The notes: a model not told the origin generated them from the sequence alone. Positions 1 to 8,249 are shown, counted from the first letter of the stretch. The stretch: 64,000 nucleotides of DNA from Holophagales bacterium (GCA_016699405.1 CP064972.1:1054001-1118000), one strand, 5' to 3'. Numbers and translations are program-made.

Positions 1-568
1 CCTGCACCGCGGCGAGATCCTCGAAGCCGCGGCGCTGCCGATCCGCTACACCGCCTACTCGCCCTGCTTCCGTAGCGAGGCGGGCTCGTACGGCAAGGAC
101 GTGCGCGGCCTCATCCGCCAGCACCAGTTCAACAAAGTCGAGATGGTGCACTTCGCTACCGAGGAGACGAGCTTCGACGAGCTCGAGCTGATGACCGCCA
201 ACGCCGGGCGGGTGATGGAGCGGCTCGGCCTGCCGTACCGCGTCGTCTGCCTCTCGACCGGCGACATGGGTTTCTCGGCGACCAAGACCTACGACCTCGA
301 AGTCTGGCTGCCGGGACAGAACGCCTATCGCGAGATCTCCTCCTGCTCGAACTGCGGCGACTTCCAGGCGCGACGCGCCGGCATCCGCTACCGGCCTGCC
401 GACGGCGGCAAGCCGAAGCTCGCCCACACCCTGAACGGCTCGGGCCTCGCGGTCGGCCGGACGCTGATCGCCATTCTCGAGAACTTCCAGGAGGCCGACG
501 GCAGTGTCACCGTGCCGCCGGCGCTCCGGCCTTACATGGGTGGTGTCGAGCGGATCACCGGCCGGTGA
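1..568 (+). CDS. serS: seryl-tRNA synthetase, C-terminal part (5' end outside window)
   Basis: Charges tRNA-Ser with serine in the cytoplasm. The frame is open from base 2, so the start and the N-terminal tRNA-binding coiled coil lie upstream; about 188 residues of the class II catalytic domain remain. Class II motif 2 is visible as FRSEAGSYGKD followed by LIRQHQFNKVE, then the SerRS-typical EISSCSNCGDFQARR and motif 3 as NGSGLAVGRTL near the end. The C-terminus (LRPYMGG) is also typical of the family. A tRNA-Ser(UGA) begins 60 bases after the stop on the same strand, so enzyme and substrate may be co-transcribed. The identification is firm. Confidence 0.96.
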   Translation, partial: LHRGEILEAAALPIRYTAYSPCFRSEAGSYGKDVRGLIRQHQFNKVEMVHFATEETSFDELELMTANAGRVMERLGLPYRVVCLSTGDMGFSATKTYDLEVWLPGQNAYREISSCSNCGDFQARRAGIRYRPADGGKPKLAHTLNGSGLAVGRTLIAILENFQEADGSVTVPPALRPYMGGVERITGR

Positions 569-628
569 GGTCGACGCGGCGCGGCGCGCCGTTCGAATGG
601 AGACGGACTGCTAAGCTCCTGACCCTGC

Positions 629-718
629 GGAGGGGTGGCAGAGCGGTCGATTGCGCCGGTCTTGAAAACCGGAGGGCCGGCAACGGTCCCGCGGGTTCGA
701 ATCCCGCCCCCTCCGCCA
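629..718 (+). tRNA. tRNA-Ser (anticodon UGA)
   Basis: A 90-base class II tRNA. The acceptor stem GGAGGGG pairs with CCCCTCC. The anticodon arm CCGGT-CTTGAAA-ACCGG gives anticodon TGA. A long variable arm (GGGCCG...CGGTCCC) is typical of tRNA-Ser, and the T arm is GCGGG-TTCGAAT-CCCGC. The discriminator is G, and CCA is encoded at 716-718. It reads UCA/UCG codons. It lies 60 bases downstream of serS and may share its transcript; I see no convincing separate promoter. Confidence 0.96.
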
Positions 719-788
719 TGCTCGTCCCCTGCGACAGTCCTCTCCGGCTGCCGTCTCGCACGCCGTTTCTCGGGCAGGTCGGTTCTCG

Positions 789-1541
789 ATGAGTCTCGTG
801 CGCCTGTTCGGCCGGAAACGTCGCGCGCCGCAGACCGAGCCGCGCTCGCTCGACGTCGACGGTCTCGTCTACGAGCTGCGCTGGAGCACGCGCCGACGGA
901 CGGTCGAGATCGCCATCGACGCGCGCGGGCGGTTGCGCCTCGCCGCGCCGTCGGGCTGCGCCCCGTCGTTCCTCGTCGAGTTCGCCCGGCGGAAACGTCC
1001 CTGGGTGGACAAGCACCTCGCGGCGCGGGCGGCGCGCGGCCCCGTGCCGGCGGCCCCGACCTTCGGCGAAGGCGACCGCCTCCCTTGCCTCGGCGAGCCG
1101 TTGCCCCTGCATCTCGTCGATCGCCGTCGGCCGATTCTCGAGTTGGTCGACGGGAGGTTCGAGCTGTCGCGTGAGGCGGTGGGAAAGGGACGTCATCACT
1201 TCGTGCGCTGGGCCCGGCGGCATGCCAGCGCGTGGATCGGCGAGCGCGTCGAGCGGATTGCCGGCGAGGTCGGACGGGCTCCGATCGGCGTGGCGGTCCG
1301 CGAGATGGGGCGGCGCTGGGGCTCGTGTGCGCGCGACGGCCGGATCGCCTTCAATTGGCGGCTGATCCTCCTCGACCCGGCGCTGGTCGATTACGTCATC
1401 GTGCACGAGCTCGCCCATCTGGCCGAGCACCATCACGGGCCCGCGTTCTGGCGCCTCGTCGAGTGCGATCAGCCGGACTTTCGCGCACGCCGGCGTGCCT
1501 TGCGGCACGCCAGCGTCGAGATCGGGTGGACCTGGGACTGA
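789..1541 (+). CDS. YgjP/SprT-like zinc metallopeptidase domain protein
   Basis: A 250-residue soluble protein of the YgjP-type (DUF45, M48-related) family. The catalytic zinc signature HELAH is at residues 206-210, with a third-ligand candidate among the histidines at 214-216, followed by GPAFW as in YgjP proteins. The family's RWGSC motif is at about 176-180. The first 130 residues form the beta-rich N-terminal region usual for the family. There is no signal peptide, so it is probably cytoplasmic. Substrates are not established for most members. The start is an ATG with only a weak upstream AGGT; the gene stands alone 70 bases after the tRNA-Ser. Confidence 0.85.
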   Translation: MSLVRLFGRKRRAPQTEPRSLDVDGLVYELRWSTRRRTVEIAIDARGRLRLAAPSGCAPSFLVEFARRKRPWVDKHLAARAARGPVPAAPTFGEGDRLPCLGEPLPLHLVDRRRPILELVDGRFELSREAVGKGRHHFVRWARRHASAWIGERVERIAGEVGRAPIGVAVREMGRRWGSCARDGRIAFNWRLILLDPALVDYVIVHELAHLAEHHHGPAFWRLVECDQPDFRARRRALRHASVEIGWTWD

Positions 1542-1574
1542 AGGTGGCGCGGAGCGGGGTCCGCGGCCGGTTGC

Positions 1575-2282
1575 TCAGCGGATCGCGGCGATGCCGTCGC
1601 CGACGAGGATCGGCATCTTGGCGCGGAAGAGGTGGTGGAGGCGCTTGGCGTCGTCGGCGGACATGACGAGCGTGAGCAGCGGCGGATGGGCCGGTTCTTC
1701 GCCACGGATCCGTTGCCAGCCGTCCATCACGGCGTCCTGATAGCGCCTCCATCCATCGAGCTGCGGCACCTCGTTGATCACGTAGAGCTGCCACTCGTTG
1801 TCGAGCCGGACGCGATAGGTGGACGGCTTGTCGTCGTCTCCCGGCTTCTTCGCTGCGGGAGTGGGGGTGGCCCCGGGCTCGGCCGGCGCCTCTTCCTCTT
1901 CGCCCTCCTTGGGATAGGGCTTGAGGGTGACCGGGGCGATCGTCTCGCGATCGGTGTCGCCCGGACCTTCACTCACCGACCAGACCGCCGGGGCGAGCAG
2001 AGGCGGCGCCTGGTCCTCGCCGAAGAGCGGTCGGAAGCGCAGCGTCGTCACGGCGACGAGCTCGATGCGCTCGAGCACGATGCCGCGCAGCCGCACGTCG
2101 AGACGCTGGGCCGCCGGGTCGAGAGCGAGGTAGACCTGCGGGAGCTTGGCGAGGTTGCCCTCGAGCTCGACGAGTCGCAACTGCTCGGGCGTGCGCGCCG
2201 GGGGTGGCTCGGCGGCCCCGAGCACCGCGCTAGTACATGAAAACGCGAGCGCCGACAGGAACCGTCTTGTAGACGAATTCAA
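1575..2282 (-). CDS. secreted protein of unknown function, last gene of the cell-wall operon
   Basis: About 235 residues, and I do not recognise the family. The N-terminus resembles a signal peptide (charged start, hydrophobic core, then a small-residue stretch ending VLGAAE), so it is probably periplasmic. The middle has an acidic, proline/alanine-rich linker (about residues 125-150), and the C-terminal third is mixed alpha/beta. The only usable start is TTG at 2282, which lies inside the preceding L,D-transpeptidase gene (53-base overlap, different frame), so translation is likely coupled to it. Its position as last gene of the lipoprotein/L,D-transpeptidase operon suggests an envelope role, which is inference from context. 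Confidence 0.7.
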   Translation of the reverse strand: MNSSTRRFLSALAFSCTSAVLGAAEPPPARTPEQLRLVELEGNLAKLPQVYLALDPAAQRLDVRLRGIVLERIELVAVTTLRFRPLFGEDQAPPLLAPAVWSVSEGPGDTDRETIAPVTLKPYPKEGEEEEAPAEPGATPTPAAKKPGDDDKPSTYRVRLDNEWQLYVINEVPQLDGWRRYQDAVMDGWQRIRGEEPAHPPLLTLVMSADDAKRLHHLFRAKMPILVGDGIAAIR

Positions 2283-2952
2283 GGTCCTGGTCTCCGAGCC
2301 GGACGCAGCCGTGCGTCACCCGTTTGCCGAGCAGCGTCTTGAAGATGGTGCCGTGGATGATGTACCCGTCGGGCATGTAGAGCGCGTAGTCGCCGAGCGA
2401 GACGTTGTCGAAACGATCTTCCGAGCCGGCCGGCGGCGGTTCGTAGCCCTCTTCGACGAAGGCCCAGTCCGGCTTGCTCCAGACCGGGTTCTTCTGCTTG
2501 CGAAGGATCGGGAACTCGCCGAGCGGCGTGTCGAAGACCCACTTGCGCCCCGAGCGTGGGTCGCGCAGCACGATGCCGGTGCCGGTCGAGCAGACCGCCT
2601 CGCGCACCTGGCGATCGCCCTCGAAGACCTTCAGGCGATTGCGGTAGGTGTCGACCGTGACGTAGATCCCCGTCGGCCGGAACGAGGCGAGGCGCGCCTC
2701 GATCTTCTCCGCCTTGGCCGGCGAGATGACCTTCGCTTCGGGATCGACAGCGAGGCTGTTGGTGGCGACGAAGGGGACGTCGGCGTAGGCCCCACCGAAG
2801 CGGGCGAGAGCCGCCGAGGCGGCGACGGCGACCAGCACCACGGCGAGCAGGGCGAGGCCGAGCAGGCGCAGCCAGATCCGGCGCTTCGGCGGAGGCGGCT
2901 CCGGGGGCGGGATGCTCCTCGTCGAGCCGAGCGGGTCGTTCATGACGGCCAT
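2230..2952 (-). CDS. membrane-anchored L,D-transpeptidase (YkuD domain), second of two
   Basis: 240 residues. A proline-rich N-terminus is followed by one membrane segment at about residues 26-48, which places the catalytic domain in the periplasm. The YkuD (ErfK/YbiS) domain covers about 95-240, with the conserved His200 (IIHGT) and the catalytic motif THGCVR (His214, Cys216, Arg218). Such enzymes make 3-3 cross-links in peptidoglycan or attach lipoproteins to it. The ATG at 2952 lies one base after the stop of the other L,D-transpeptidase, so the two genes are translationally coupled. A second ATG at 2943 is possible. Its 3' end overlaps the next gene. Confidence 0.9.
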   Translation of the reverse strand: MAVMNDPLGSTRSIPPPEPPPPKRRIWLRLLGLALLAVVLVAVAASAALARFGGAYADVPFVATNSLAVDPEAKVISPAKAEKIEARLASFRPTGIYVTVDTYRNRLKVFEGDRQVREAVCSTGTGIVLRDPRSGRKWVFDTPLGEFPILRKQKNPVWSKPDWAFVEEGYEPPPAGSEDRFDNVSLGDYALYMPDGYIIHGTIFKTLLGKRVTHGCVRLGDQDLEFVYKTVPVGARVFMY

Positions 2953-2953
2953 C

Positions 2954-4075
2954 CTAGAACGTTCCGACGATCGTCACCGGCGTCCCTACCCGAGAGCGCG
3001 CGAAGACGAGGTCCATGTCTTTGTTGGTGAGCGCGACGCAGCCGTTGGTCCAGTCGCGTCCCTGGCCCCCGTCACCGTGGATCTCGATCAGGTTTCCGAT
3101 TCCGGCTCGAACGGGAACCTGTCCGGTCGCCCGCCCCATGCGGTAGCGGGCGTAGTCCTCGGAGTTGGGGTAGTTGATCAGCAGGGCCTTGTAGTACTTG
3201 GTGCTCCGCCCGTCCTTGACCTGGACGACGCGGTACCGCCCCTCCGGCGTCGCCATGTCCCCGGCGTGGAGCTTGCGCTTCAACCCCTTGGCGCCGATCT
3301 CGGCCTCGAGCGTCGCCACCCGTTCGCCGCGCTGATAGAGGTAGAGGCGGCGCTTGAGCTTGTCGATGACGATCGCCGAGCCGCCGTCGCGACGCGATTG
3401 GGCGATCGTCTCCTCGACCCAGCCGCGCCAGGTGGCGAGGTTGCGCGGCTCGCCGAAACGGGCATGCAGGTCCTTCCAGCTCTTGTGGACGACCTGAGCG
3501 AAGTCGAGGGCCATCATCGCCGAGACGTTGGCGCGGTCGAAGGCGCGACTGGCGGCGAACTTGCGGGCCAGGCCGAGGTGATACTCGGCGCGGCGGGCGG
3601 CCGAGCTCTCGCGTGCCCCGACGCCGGCCTCGCCGGCTTCTTCGTGGGCCTGGGCGACCTGGGTGCTGGCGGCGGCGGCGAGCTCCTTCCAGCGCTTCTC
3701 GGCGGCGGCTGCCCGGGTATTGATGTCGACGGCGGCGCGCCGAACGGTCGTCAAGACGCGCACCCAGGCGGTCTCGACCCGGCCCGGCGAGCGGTCCCAC
3801 GGTTGTGCCGCGCCCTCCTGGGCCGTGATCACTTCCGCGTCGGCGACCAGGCGGTCGACCAGCTTCGCGGTGTCCGGCGACTCCGGCCGGACGACGCGCA
3901 GTGCGCGGTGAGCGGCCCGGCGAGAGGCGGCGACGGAGAAACGCGAAGGCGATTCGCCCGTCCGATGAATCCAGACGGTGGTCGCCCCGAGCAGGGCGAG
4001 CAATCCGATCGAGAGAAAAAGAAACGACCGGCGGAAGGAAACCGCCGGTCGCATGATGCGAAGAAGATCGACCAA
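2954..4075 (-). CDS. L,D-transpeptidase with N-terminal helical domain
   Basis: 373 residues from TTG at 4075, or 366 from ATG at 4054; neither has a clear ribosome site. A membrane segment (about residues 16-35) is followed by about 170 residues of alanine- and charge-rich helix, then a YkuD domain. The catalytic motif is a variant, WTNGCVAL, with His333 upstream (IEIHGD) and Cys346 as nucleophile. Histidine is replaced by asparagine before the GC, as in several ErfK-type enzymes. The helical region resembles the helical lipoprotein encoded 15 bases upstream, suggesting that the two proteins contact each other (inference). It acts on peptidoglycan in the periplasm. Confidence 0.88.
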   Translation of the reverse strand: MVDLLRIMRPAVSFRRSFLFLSIGLLALLGATTVWIHRTGESPSRFSVAASRRAAHRALRVVRPESPDTAKLVDRLVADAEVITAQEGAAQPWDRSPGRVETAWVRVLTTVRRAAVDINTRAAAAEKRWKELAAAASTQVAQAHEEAGEAGVGARESSAARRAEYHLGLARKFAASRAFDRANVSAMMALDFAQVVHKSWKDLHARFGEPRNLATWRGWVEETIAQSRRDGGSAIVIDKLKRRLYLYQRGERVATLEAEIGAKGLKRKLHAGDMATPEGRYRVVQVKDGRSTKYYKALLINYPNSEDYARYRMGRATGQVPVRAGIGNLIEIHGDGGQGRDWTNGCVALTNKDMDLVFARSRVGTPVTIVGTF

Positions 4076-4089
4076 GAGCGACTAGGCTC

Positions 4090-4701
4090 TTAGCACTTGA
4101 TCTTGGTCTTGGCGCCCGCCATGTCGGTCTTGAGCGTGTCGACCTGGGCCTTCAGCGACTCGGCCTGGGCCTTGGCGCCGAAGAAGTCCTCACCCGCGAA
4201 CGCGCTCTCGATGCCGGTGACCTGGGCGGCGAGGCCGTCAAGGTTGCCCTTCATCGCCTCGAGGTCCTTCTTGAAGTCCTTCGGCTGACGCTTGCACTTG
4301 CCAAGGTCGGCAAGAGCGGTCTGAGCCTCGGCGACCACGGCCTTGGCGGCGTCGATGGCAGCCTGAGCCTCGTTCTTCGCCTTCTCCTTGCCAGCGATGG
4401 CGGCGTCCTTGGCCTCGTTGGCAGCCTGCGTGGCGGCCGCGACGAGCTCCTTGGCCTTGGTGTAGGAGCGGAACAGAGCGAACTTCTGGTTCTGCGCCTC
4501 GACCTCGGCGTTGACGGCGTTCATCGCCTGCTGCGCCTTGTCCCAAGCCTCCGAAGCGTACTTGGCGGCCTGGGCGGCCTCGGCGGCGGAGACGGCGGCC
4601 TTGGCAGCGTCGATCTCCTGCTGCGGGGGCTTGGCGCAACCGGTGGTCAGAGCCACGACCATCAGCGCGGCGAACCCAAGGACAAGCTTCTTGTTACGCA
4701 T
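4090..4701 (-). CDS. alanine-rich helical lipoprotein (DUF4398-like)
   Basis: About 203 residues from the ATG at 4701, which has a strong GGAGGGAGA ribosome site; an in-frame extension upstream is not needed. The lipoprotein signal ends in the lipobox LTTGC (Cys about residue 22). The mature chain is almost entirely alpha-helical, rich in Ala, Lys and Glu, with a stretch (AAKYASEAWDKAQQAM) like DUF4398 lipoproteins. It has a second Cys in GKCKRQP and ends in KIKC. It is the first gene of an operon with two L,D-transpeptidases and a secreted protein, so it may be a structural tether between the outer membrane and peptidoglycan, like Braun's lipoprotein. That role is inferred only. Confidence 0.85.
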   Translation of the reverse strand: MRNKKLVLGFAALMVVALTTGCAKPPQQEIDAAKAAVSAAEAAQAAKYASEAWDKAQQAMNAVNAEVEAQNQKFALFRSYTKAKELVAAATQAANEAKDAAIAGKEKAKNEAQAAIDAAKAVVAEAQTALADLGKCKRQPKDFKKDLEAMKGNLDGLAAQVTGIESAFAGEDFFGAKAQAESLKAQVDTLKTDMAGAKTKIKC

Positions 4702-4827
4702 GACTTTCTCTCCCTCCTTATGGGGTCTTCCCACTCCGATCGATGAGTTGGGGACGTCGTGATTGTTGGGGGTGCGGGCTGGAGGAGTTGTCCTACAACA
4801 GCCCCGATCTGGGTTTCATACGCGCGC

Positions 4828-4836
4828 AGTATAGCA
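4828..4836 (-). promoter_or_regulatory. extended -10 promoter for the lipoprotein/L,D-transpeptidase operon
   Basis: On the reverse strand the sequence TGC-TATACT forms an extended -10 element about 127 bases before the lipoprotein ATG. No good -35 is visible, as is usual for extended -10 promoters. It sits just before the end of the transketolase gene, so the operon can be read independently of tkt. Seen by eye only. Confidence 0.5.
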
Positions 4837-4852
4837 CAAGGATCGGAGCCCG

Positions 4853-6880
4853 CTAGGCTTCCGCGGCAAGGCCGGTCGCCAGAGCCCTGGCTTTGGTCGT
4901 GATTGCCGCTGCGGTCAGTCCGAAATGCTCGGCCAGAACCTCGGCGGGAGCGCTCTCCCCGAAGCGGTCGAGGCTCACCACGGAGCCCTGATCTCCTGCC
5001 CAGCGGTGCCAGCCGAGACCACACCCCGCCTCCACTGCCAGGCGTGCACGAACGCTCGGCGGGAGAATCTGCTCTCGGTAGTCCGCCGGCTGGGCGGCGA
5101 AGAGCTCCCAGGACGGCATCGAGATCGCCCGGCAGGGGATCCCTTCTGTCGAGAGTGCCGTCGCGGCGGCGACGATCGGTGCCACTTCCGATCCGCTGGC
5201 GAGCAGGAGCACCCGCGGCGTCGTCCCCGGGGCGCCGTCGAAGACGACGTAGGCGCCGCGCCGGACGCCCTCGGCGGCCCCATGCACGGTACCGGCAAGG
5301 GTCGGGAGCTTCTGGCGCGACAGCGCGAGTGCGGTCGGACCGTCCTGCCGTTCGATCGCCACCCGCCAGGCGGCGACCGTCTCGTTGGCATCGGCCGGAC
5401 GCAGCACCACAAGGCCTGGGATGGCCCGCAGCGCGGCAAGCTGGTCGATCGGCTGGTGGGTCGGGCCGTCCTCGCCGAGAAAGACCGAGTCGTGGGTGAA
5501 GACATAGATTGCCGGCACGCGCATCAGCGCCGCCAGCCGAATCGCCGGCCGCATGTAGTCCGAAAAGACCAGGAACGTGCCTCCGAACGGTCGCACCAGG
5601 CCCGAGAGCGCGAGCCCGTTGAGCGCGGCGCCCATCGCATGCTCGCGCACGCCGAAATGGAAGTAGCGGCCGTCCGGATGGGCGAAGGAAAAGTCCGCCG
5701 CGCCGTCGATCTGGGTGTTGTTCGACGGGGTGAGGTCGGCCGAGCCACCCACGAGCTCGGGCAATCGGGGAGCGAGGGCGTTGATCGCCTTGCCCGAGGC
5801 CACGCGCGTGGCAAGGCCGCTCGCGTCCGCGGCGAAGGACGGGAGCCCGGCATCCCAGTCCGCCGGAAGGCAGCGGGCGATGCGGCGAGCGAGCTCGTCG
5901 GCGAGGTCGGGGTGGGCGACCCGGTAGGCCGCCACATGCGCCAGCCACTCCGCGCGCGCCGCGGCGCCGCGTGCGCGTGCCGGGGCGAAGGCCTCGCGCG
6001 CCCCGTCCGGAACGAGAAACGTCGGTGAGGTCGGCCAGCCGAGAGCTTGCTTGGTCAGCTCGATCTCCGACCCGCCGAGCGGCGAGCCATGGGCCTCGGC
6101 GGTGTCCTGCTTGTTCGGGCTGCCGTAGCCGATGTGGGTGTGCACCCGCAGCAGCACGGGTCGTTCGCTCTCGGCGGCGGCGGTCTCGAGGGCCGTGCCC
6201 AACGCGTCGAGGTCGTTGCCGTCTGCCACCTCGACGATCCGCCAGCCATAGGCGGCGAAGCGCCCGGTCACGTCTTCGGAAAACGCGAGCGAGGTGGAGC
6301 CGTCGATGGTGATCCGGTTGTCGTCGTAGATCAGCTTGAGCTGGCCGAGCCGCTGGTGACCGGCGAGCGAGCAGGCCTCCGCGGCGACGCCCTCCATCAG
6401 GTCGCCGTCTCCGGCGAGAACCCAGATGCGGTGATCGAAGAGCGGGAATCCGGGCCGGTTGAACCGAGCGGCGAGCAGCCGCTGGGCCATCGCCATGCCG
6501 ACGGCGGTGGCCACTCCCTGGCCGAGCGGGCCGGTCGTCACCTCGACGCCGGGGGTCAGGCCGCGCTCCGGGTGTCCCGGGGTGCGCGAACCGAGCTGGC
6601 GGAACCGCTCGAGCTCGGCGAGCGGCAGGTCGAAGCCGGCCAGGTGGAGCAGCGAGTAGAGGAGCGCCGAGGCGTGCCCGCACGACAGGACGAAGCGGTC
6701 GCGGTCGGGCCAGTCGGGGTCGGCCGGGTCGAAACGGAGGAGGCGCGACCAGAGCGTGTAGGCGACGGGCGCCTGTCCGAGCGGTGCTCCCGGATGTCCG
6801 GAGCGGGCCCGTTCGACCATGTCGACGGCGAGGAAGCGCAGCGTGTTGACGGCGAGCAGGTCGCGTTCGCGGGAGATCAT
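4853..6880 (-). CDS. tkt: transketolase
   Basis: Thiamine-diphosphate enzyme of the non-oxidative pentose phosphate pathway, moving two-carbon units between sugar phosphates in the cytoplasm. 675 residues from the ATG, the usual family length. Visible motifs: SGHPGAPLGQ near the N-terminus, TTGPLGQG, the diphosphate-binding GDGDLMEG with the following asparagine in DDNRITIDG, and in the pyrimidine domain REHAMGAALNG and the substrate-binding HDSVFLGEDGPTHQP. An in-frame TTG at 6922 has a GGAG upstream, but a TAGACT -10-like element at 6926-6931 would put the transcript start downstream of it. I therefore prefer ATG 6880, which also matches the usual N-terminus. Confidence 0.96.
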   Translation of the reverse strand: MISRERDLLAVNTLRFLAVDMVERARSGHPGAPLGQAPVAYTLWSRLLRFDPADPDWPDRDRFVLSCGHASALLYSLLHLAGFDLPLAELERFRQLGSRTPGHPERGLTPGVEVTTGPLGQGVATAVGMAMAQRLLAARFNRPGFPLFDHRIWVLAGDGDLMEGVAAEACSLAGHQRLGQLKLIYDDNRITIDGSTSLAFSEDVTGRFAAYGWRIVEVADGNDLDALGTALETAAAESERPVLLRVHTHIGYGSPNKQDTAEAHGSPLGGSEIELTKQALGWPTSPTFLVPDGAREAFAPARARGAAARAEWLAHVAAYRVAHPDLADELARRIARCLPADWDAGLPSFAADASGLATRVASGKAINALAPRLPELVGGSADLTPSNNTQIDGAADFSFAHPDGRYFHFGVREHAMGAALNGLALSGLVRPFGGTFLVFSDYMRPAIRLAALMRVPAIYVFTHDSVFLGEDGPTHQPIDQLAALRAIPGLVVLRPADANETVAAWRVAIERQDGPTALALSRQKLPTLAGTVHGAAEGVRRGAYVVFDGAPGTTPRVLLLASGSEVAPIVAAATALSTEGIPCRAISMPSWELFAAQPADYREQILPPSVRARLAVEAGCGLGWHRWAGDQGSVVSLDRFGESAPAEVLAEHFGLTAAAITTKARALATGLAAEA

Positions 6881-6957
6881 CGAGAAGTCCGGAAGGTTCT
6901 GCGGGCGGGCGGCGCCCGACAATTCAGTCTACTCCGACCCGCGAGTTCGCCGCCGCT

Positions 6958-6986
6958 TTGACTCTCGCCGGCGCTCTCCCTAGAAT
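6958..6986 (+). promoter_or_regulatory. sigma-70-type promoter of tRNA-Ser(GCU)
   Basis: TTGACT at 6958-6963, a 17-base spacer, then TAGAAT at 6981-6986. This is a near-consensus housekeeping promoter, with the start expected at about 6993, some 13 bases before the tRNA. It is the clearest -35/-10 pair in the window. Confidence 0.7.
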
Positions 6987-7005
6987 CGGCCTCCCAGTGC
7001 CTTCC

Positions 7006-7099
7006 GGAGAGGTGGCCGAGCGGCTGAAGGCAACGGTTTGCTAAACCGTCATACGGGCCTAAACCTGTATCGAGGGTTCGAATCCCTCCCTCTCCGCCA
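7006..7099 (+). tRNA. tRNA-Ser (anticodon GCU)
   Basis: A 94-base class II tRNA. The acceptor stem GGAGAGG pairs with CCTCTCC. The anticodon arm ACGGT-TTGCTAA-ACCGT gives anticodon GCT. A long variable arm (ATACGGGCC...CCTGTAT) and the T arm (GAGGG-TTCGAAT-CCCTC) are present; the discriminator is G and CCA is encoded at 7097-7099. It reads AGC/AGU codons. Confidence 0.96.
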
Positions 7100-7147
7100 G
7101 TTTCCCCCTCGGAAGCTCGATCTCCCATCCGTTCAGTGGGCGCCTCG

Positions 7148-7218
7148 GGTCATCGATTGATCCGAAAGGCCGAAGCCCAGGCCGCACTTTGACCCCTCGC
7201 CGGGTCAACGATTGACGC
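7148..7218. promoter_or_regulatory. cluster of TTGAC/GTCAA half-sites, possible operator
   Basis: Within 71 bases lie a near-repeat pair, GGTCATCGATTGATCC (7148-7163) and GGTCAACGATTGACGC (7203-7218), matching at 13 of 16 positions. There is also a perfect inverted repeat TTGACCC-N6-GGGTCAA (7189-7208) and GTCAA-CGA-TTGAC (7204-7216). This packing of half-sites 150-210 bases before the secreted hydrolase gene suggests binding of a dimeric regulator. No T-run follows, so it is not an obvious terminator. Confidence 0.4.
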
Positions 7219-7363
7219 TTCGCCCCGCCATCCCCCCGCCAAATCGTTCCGGCGTCACCCCTTTCGCCGGGGCGAGCGCTCCGCCAGGTCGGTATGGACC
7301 TTGCGTTGGGCCGCCAGCGCGGAGCATCGGCGCTCCGCACGATCGACCAAGGAGGTCGCGACG

Positions 7364-8233
7364 ATGCGTCGACTACTCTCCCGCGGGCTCGCGGCCGCGG
7401 CGCTTGCCGGTGCATTGGGCGCTCCCGTGCAGGCGGCGGTGACCGGCGTCGCCTTCGTGCACGGCACGGGCAAGCAGACCAACGCCCTCGACGACTACTG
7501 GACGCGCGAGCTCGTCGACTCGGTCCGGCAGGGGCTGCCGAACACGGCAAACTACGCCGTCGTCAACTGCGATTTCACCCAGTACATGTGGAAACCCGAG
7601 GCGGCGGGGTGCCTTGCCGGGGCGCTCTACAACTTCGTGACCTCGCGCGGCATCGACGACCTGGTCGTGATCACCCACTCCAATGGCGGCAACGTCATGC
7701 GCTGGATCCTGTCGAATCCGACCTTCGACAGCCGCTACCCGACGATCATCAGCCGCATCCGCTGGGTCGATGCTCTCGCGCCCTCCTCGCTGGGCACCCC
7801 GCTCGCCGATGCGGTGATCAACGGTACCGTCTTCGAGCAGTCGCTCGGCTGGCTGCTCGGCTACAAGAGCGACGCGGTACGCCAGCAACAGGTCTCGTGG
7901 ATGGCCTACTACAACGCCAACAACCTCTACGGGACGAGCGGGCGTCCGGCGCTGCCCAAGGGCTTCTGGGCGGTCGTCGGCACCGACGTCGACACGGCGA
8001 TCTGGGATCCCGACAGCTACTGCGGCGGCTACTCGCTGAACCTCGGCCTCGAGATCACCCAGGCCTGGCTCGACAGCTGCTCGGACGGTTTCCTCAACTG
8101 CACCAGCCAGGCTGGCGCCGGACGCATCTGGTTCTACGACAAGAGCCGGACGAACGGGGCCGAGCCGTTCTCGCACAACCAGAGCCGTCGCAAGTGCTTC
8201 GGGCTCGACGTCTTCCTGCGCGACGACGTCTGA
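7364..8233 (+). CDS. secreted alpha/beta-hydrolase (lipase/esterase-like)
   Basis: 289 residues from the ATG at 7364, chosen because AAGGAGG lies 8 bases upstream. A signal peptide covers about residues 1-25 (ending PVQAAV). The oxyanion-region FVHGTGKQTN follows directly, and the nucleophile elbow is THSNGGN with Ser106, which is the alpha/beta-hydrolase arrangement of triacylglycerol lipases. Five or more cysteines in the mature part suggest disulfides in the periplasm or outside the cell. The substrate is unknown. The next gene starts 17 bases after the stop on the same strand, so the two secreted proteins are probably made together. Confidence 0.8.
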   Translation: MRRLLSRGLAAAALAGALGAPVQAAVTGVAFVHGTGKQTNALDDYWTRELVDSVRQGLPNTANYAVVNCDFTQYMWKPEAAGCLAGALYNFVTSRGIDDLVVITHSNGGNVMRWILSNPTFDSRYPTIISRIRWVDALAPSSLGTPLADAVINGTVFEQSLGWLLGYKSDAVRQQQVSWMAYYNANNLYGTSGRPALPKGFWAVVGTDVDTAIWDPDSYCGGYSLNLGLEITQAWLDSCSDGFLNCTSQAGAGRIWFYDKSRTNGAEPFSHNQSRRKCFGLDVFLRDDV

Positions 8234-8249
8234 GACAAGGGGAGAGACC

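Noticed and set aside
6877..7128. Frames crossing the two tRNA-Ser genes that read phrases like EGFEPS or EGAGFEP
   Set aside because: These are antisense translations of tRNA T-arms, a well-known false gene type.
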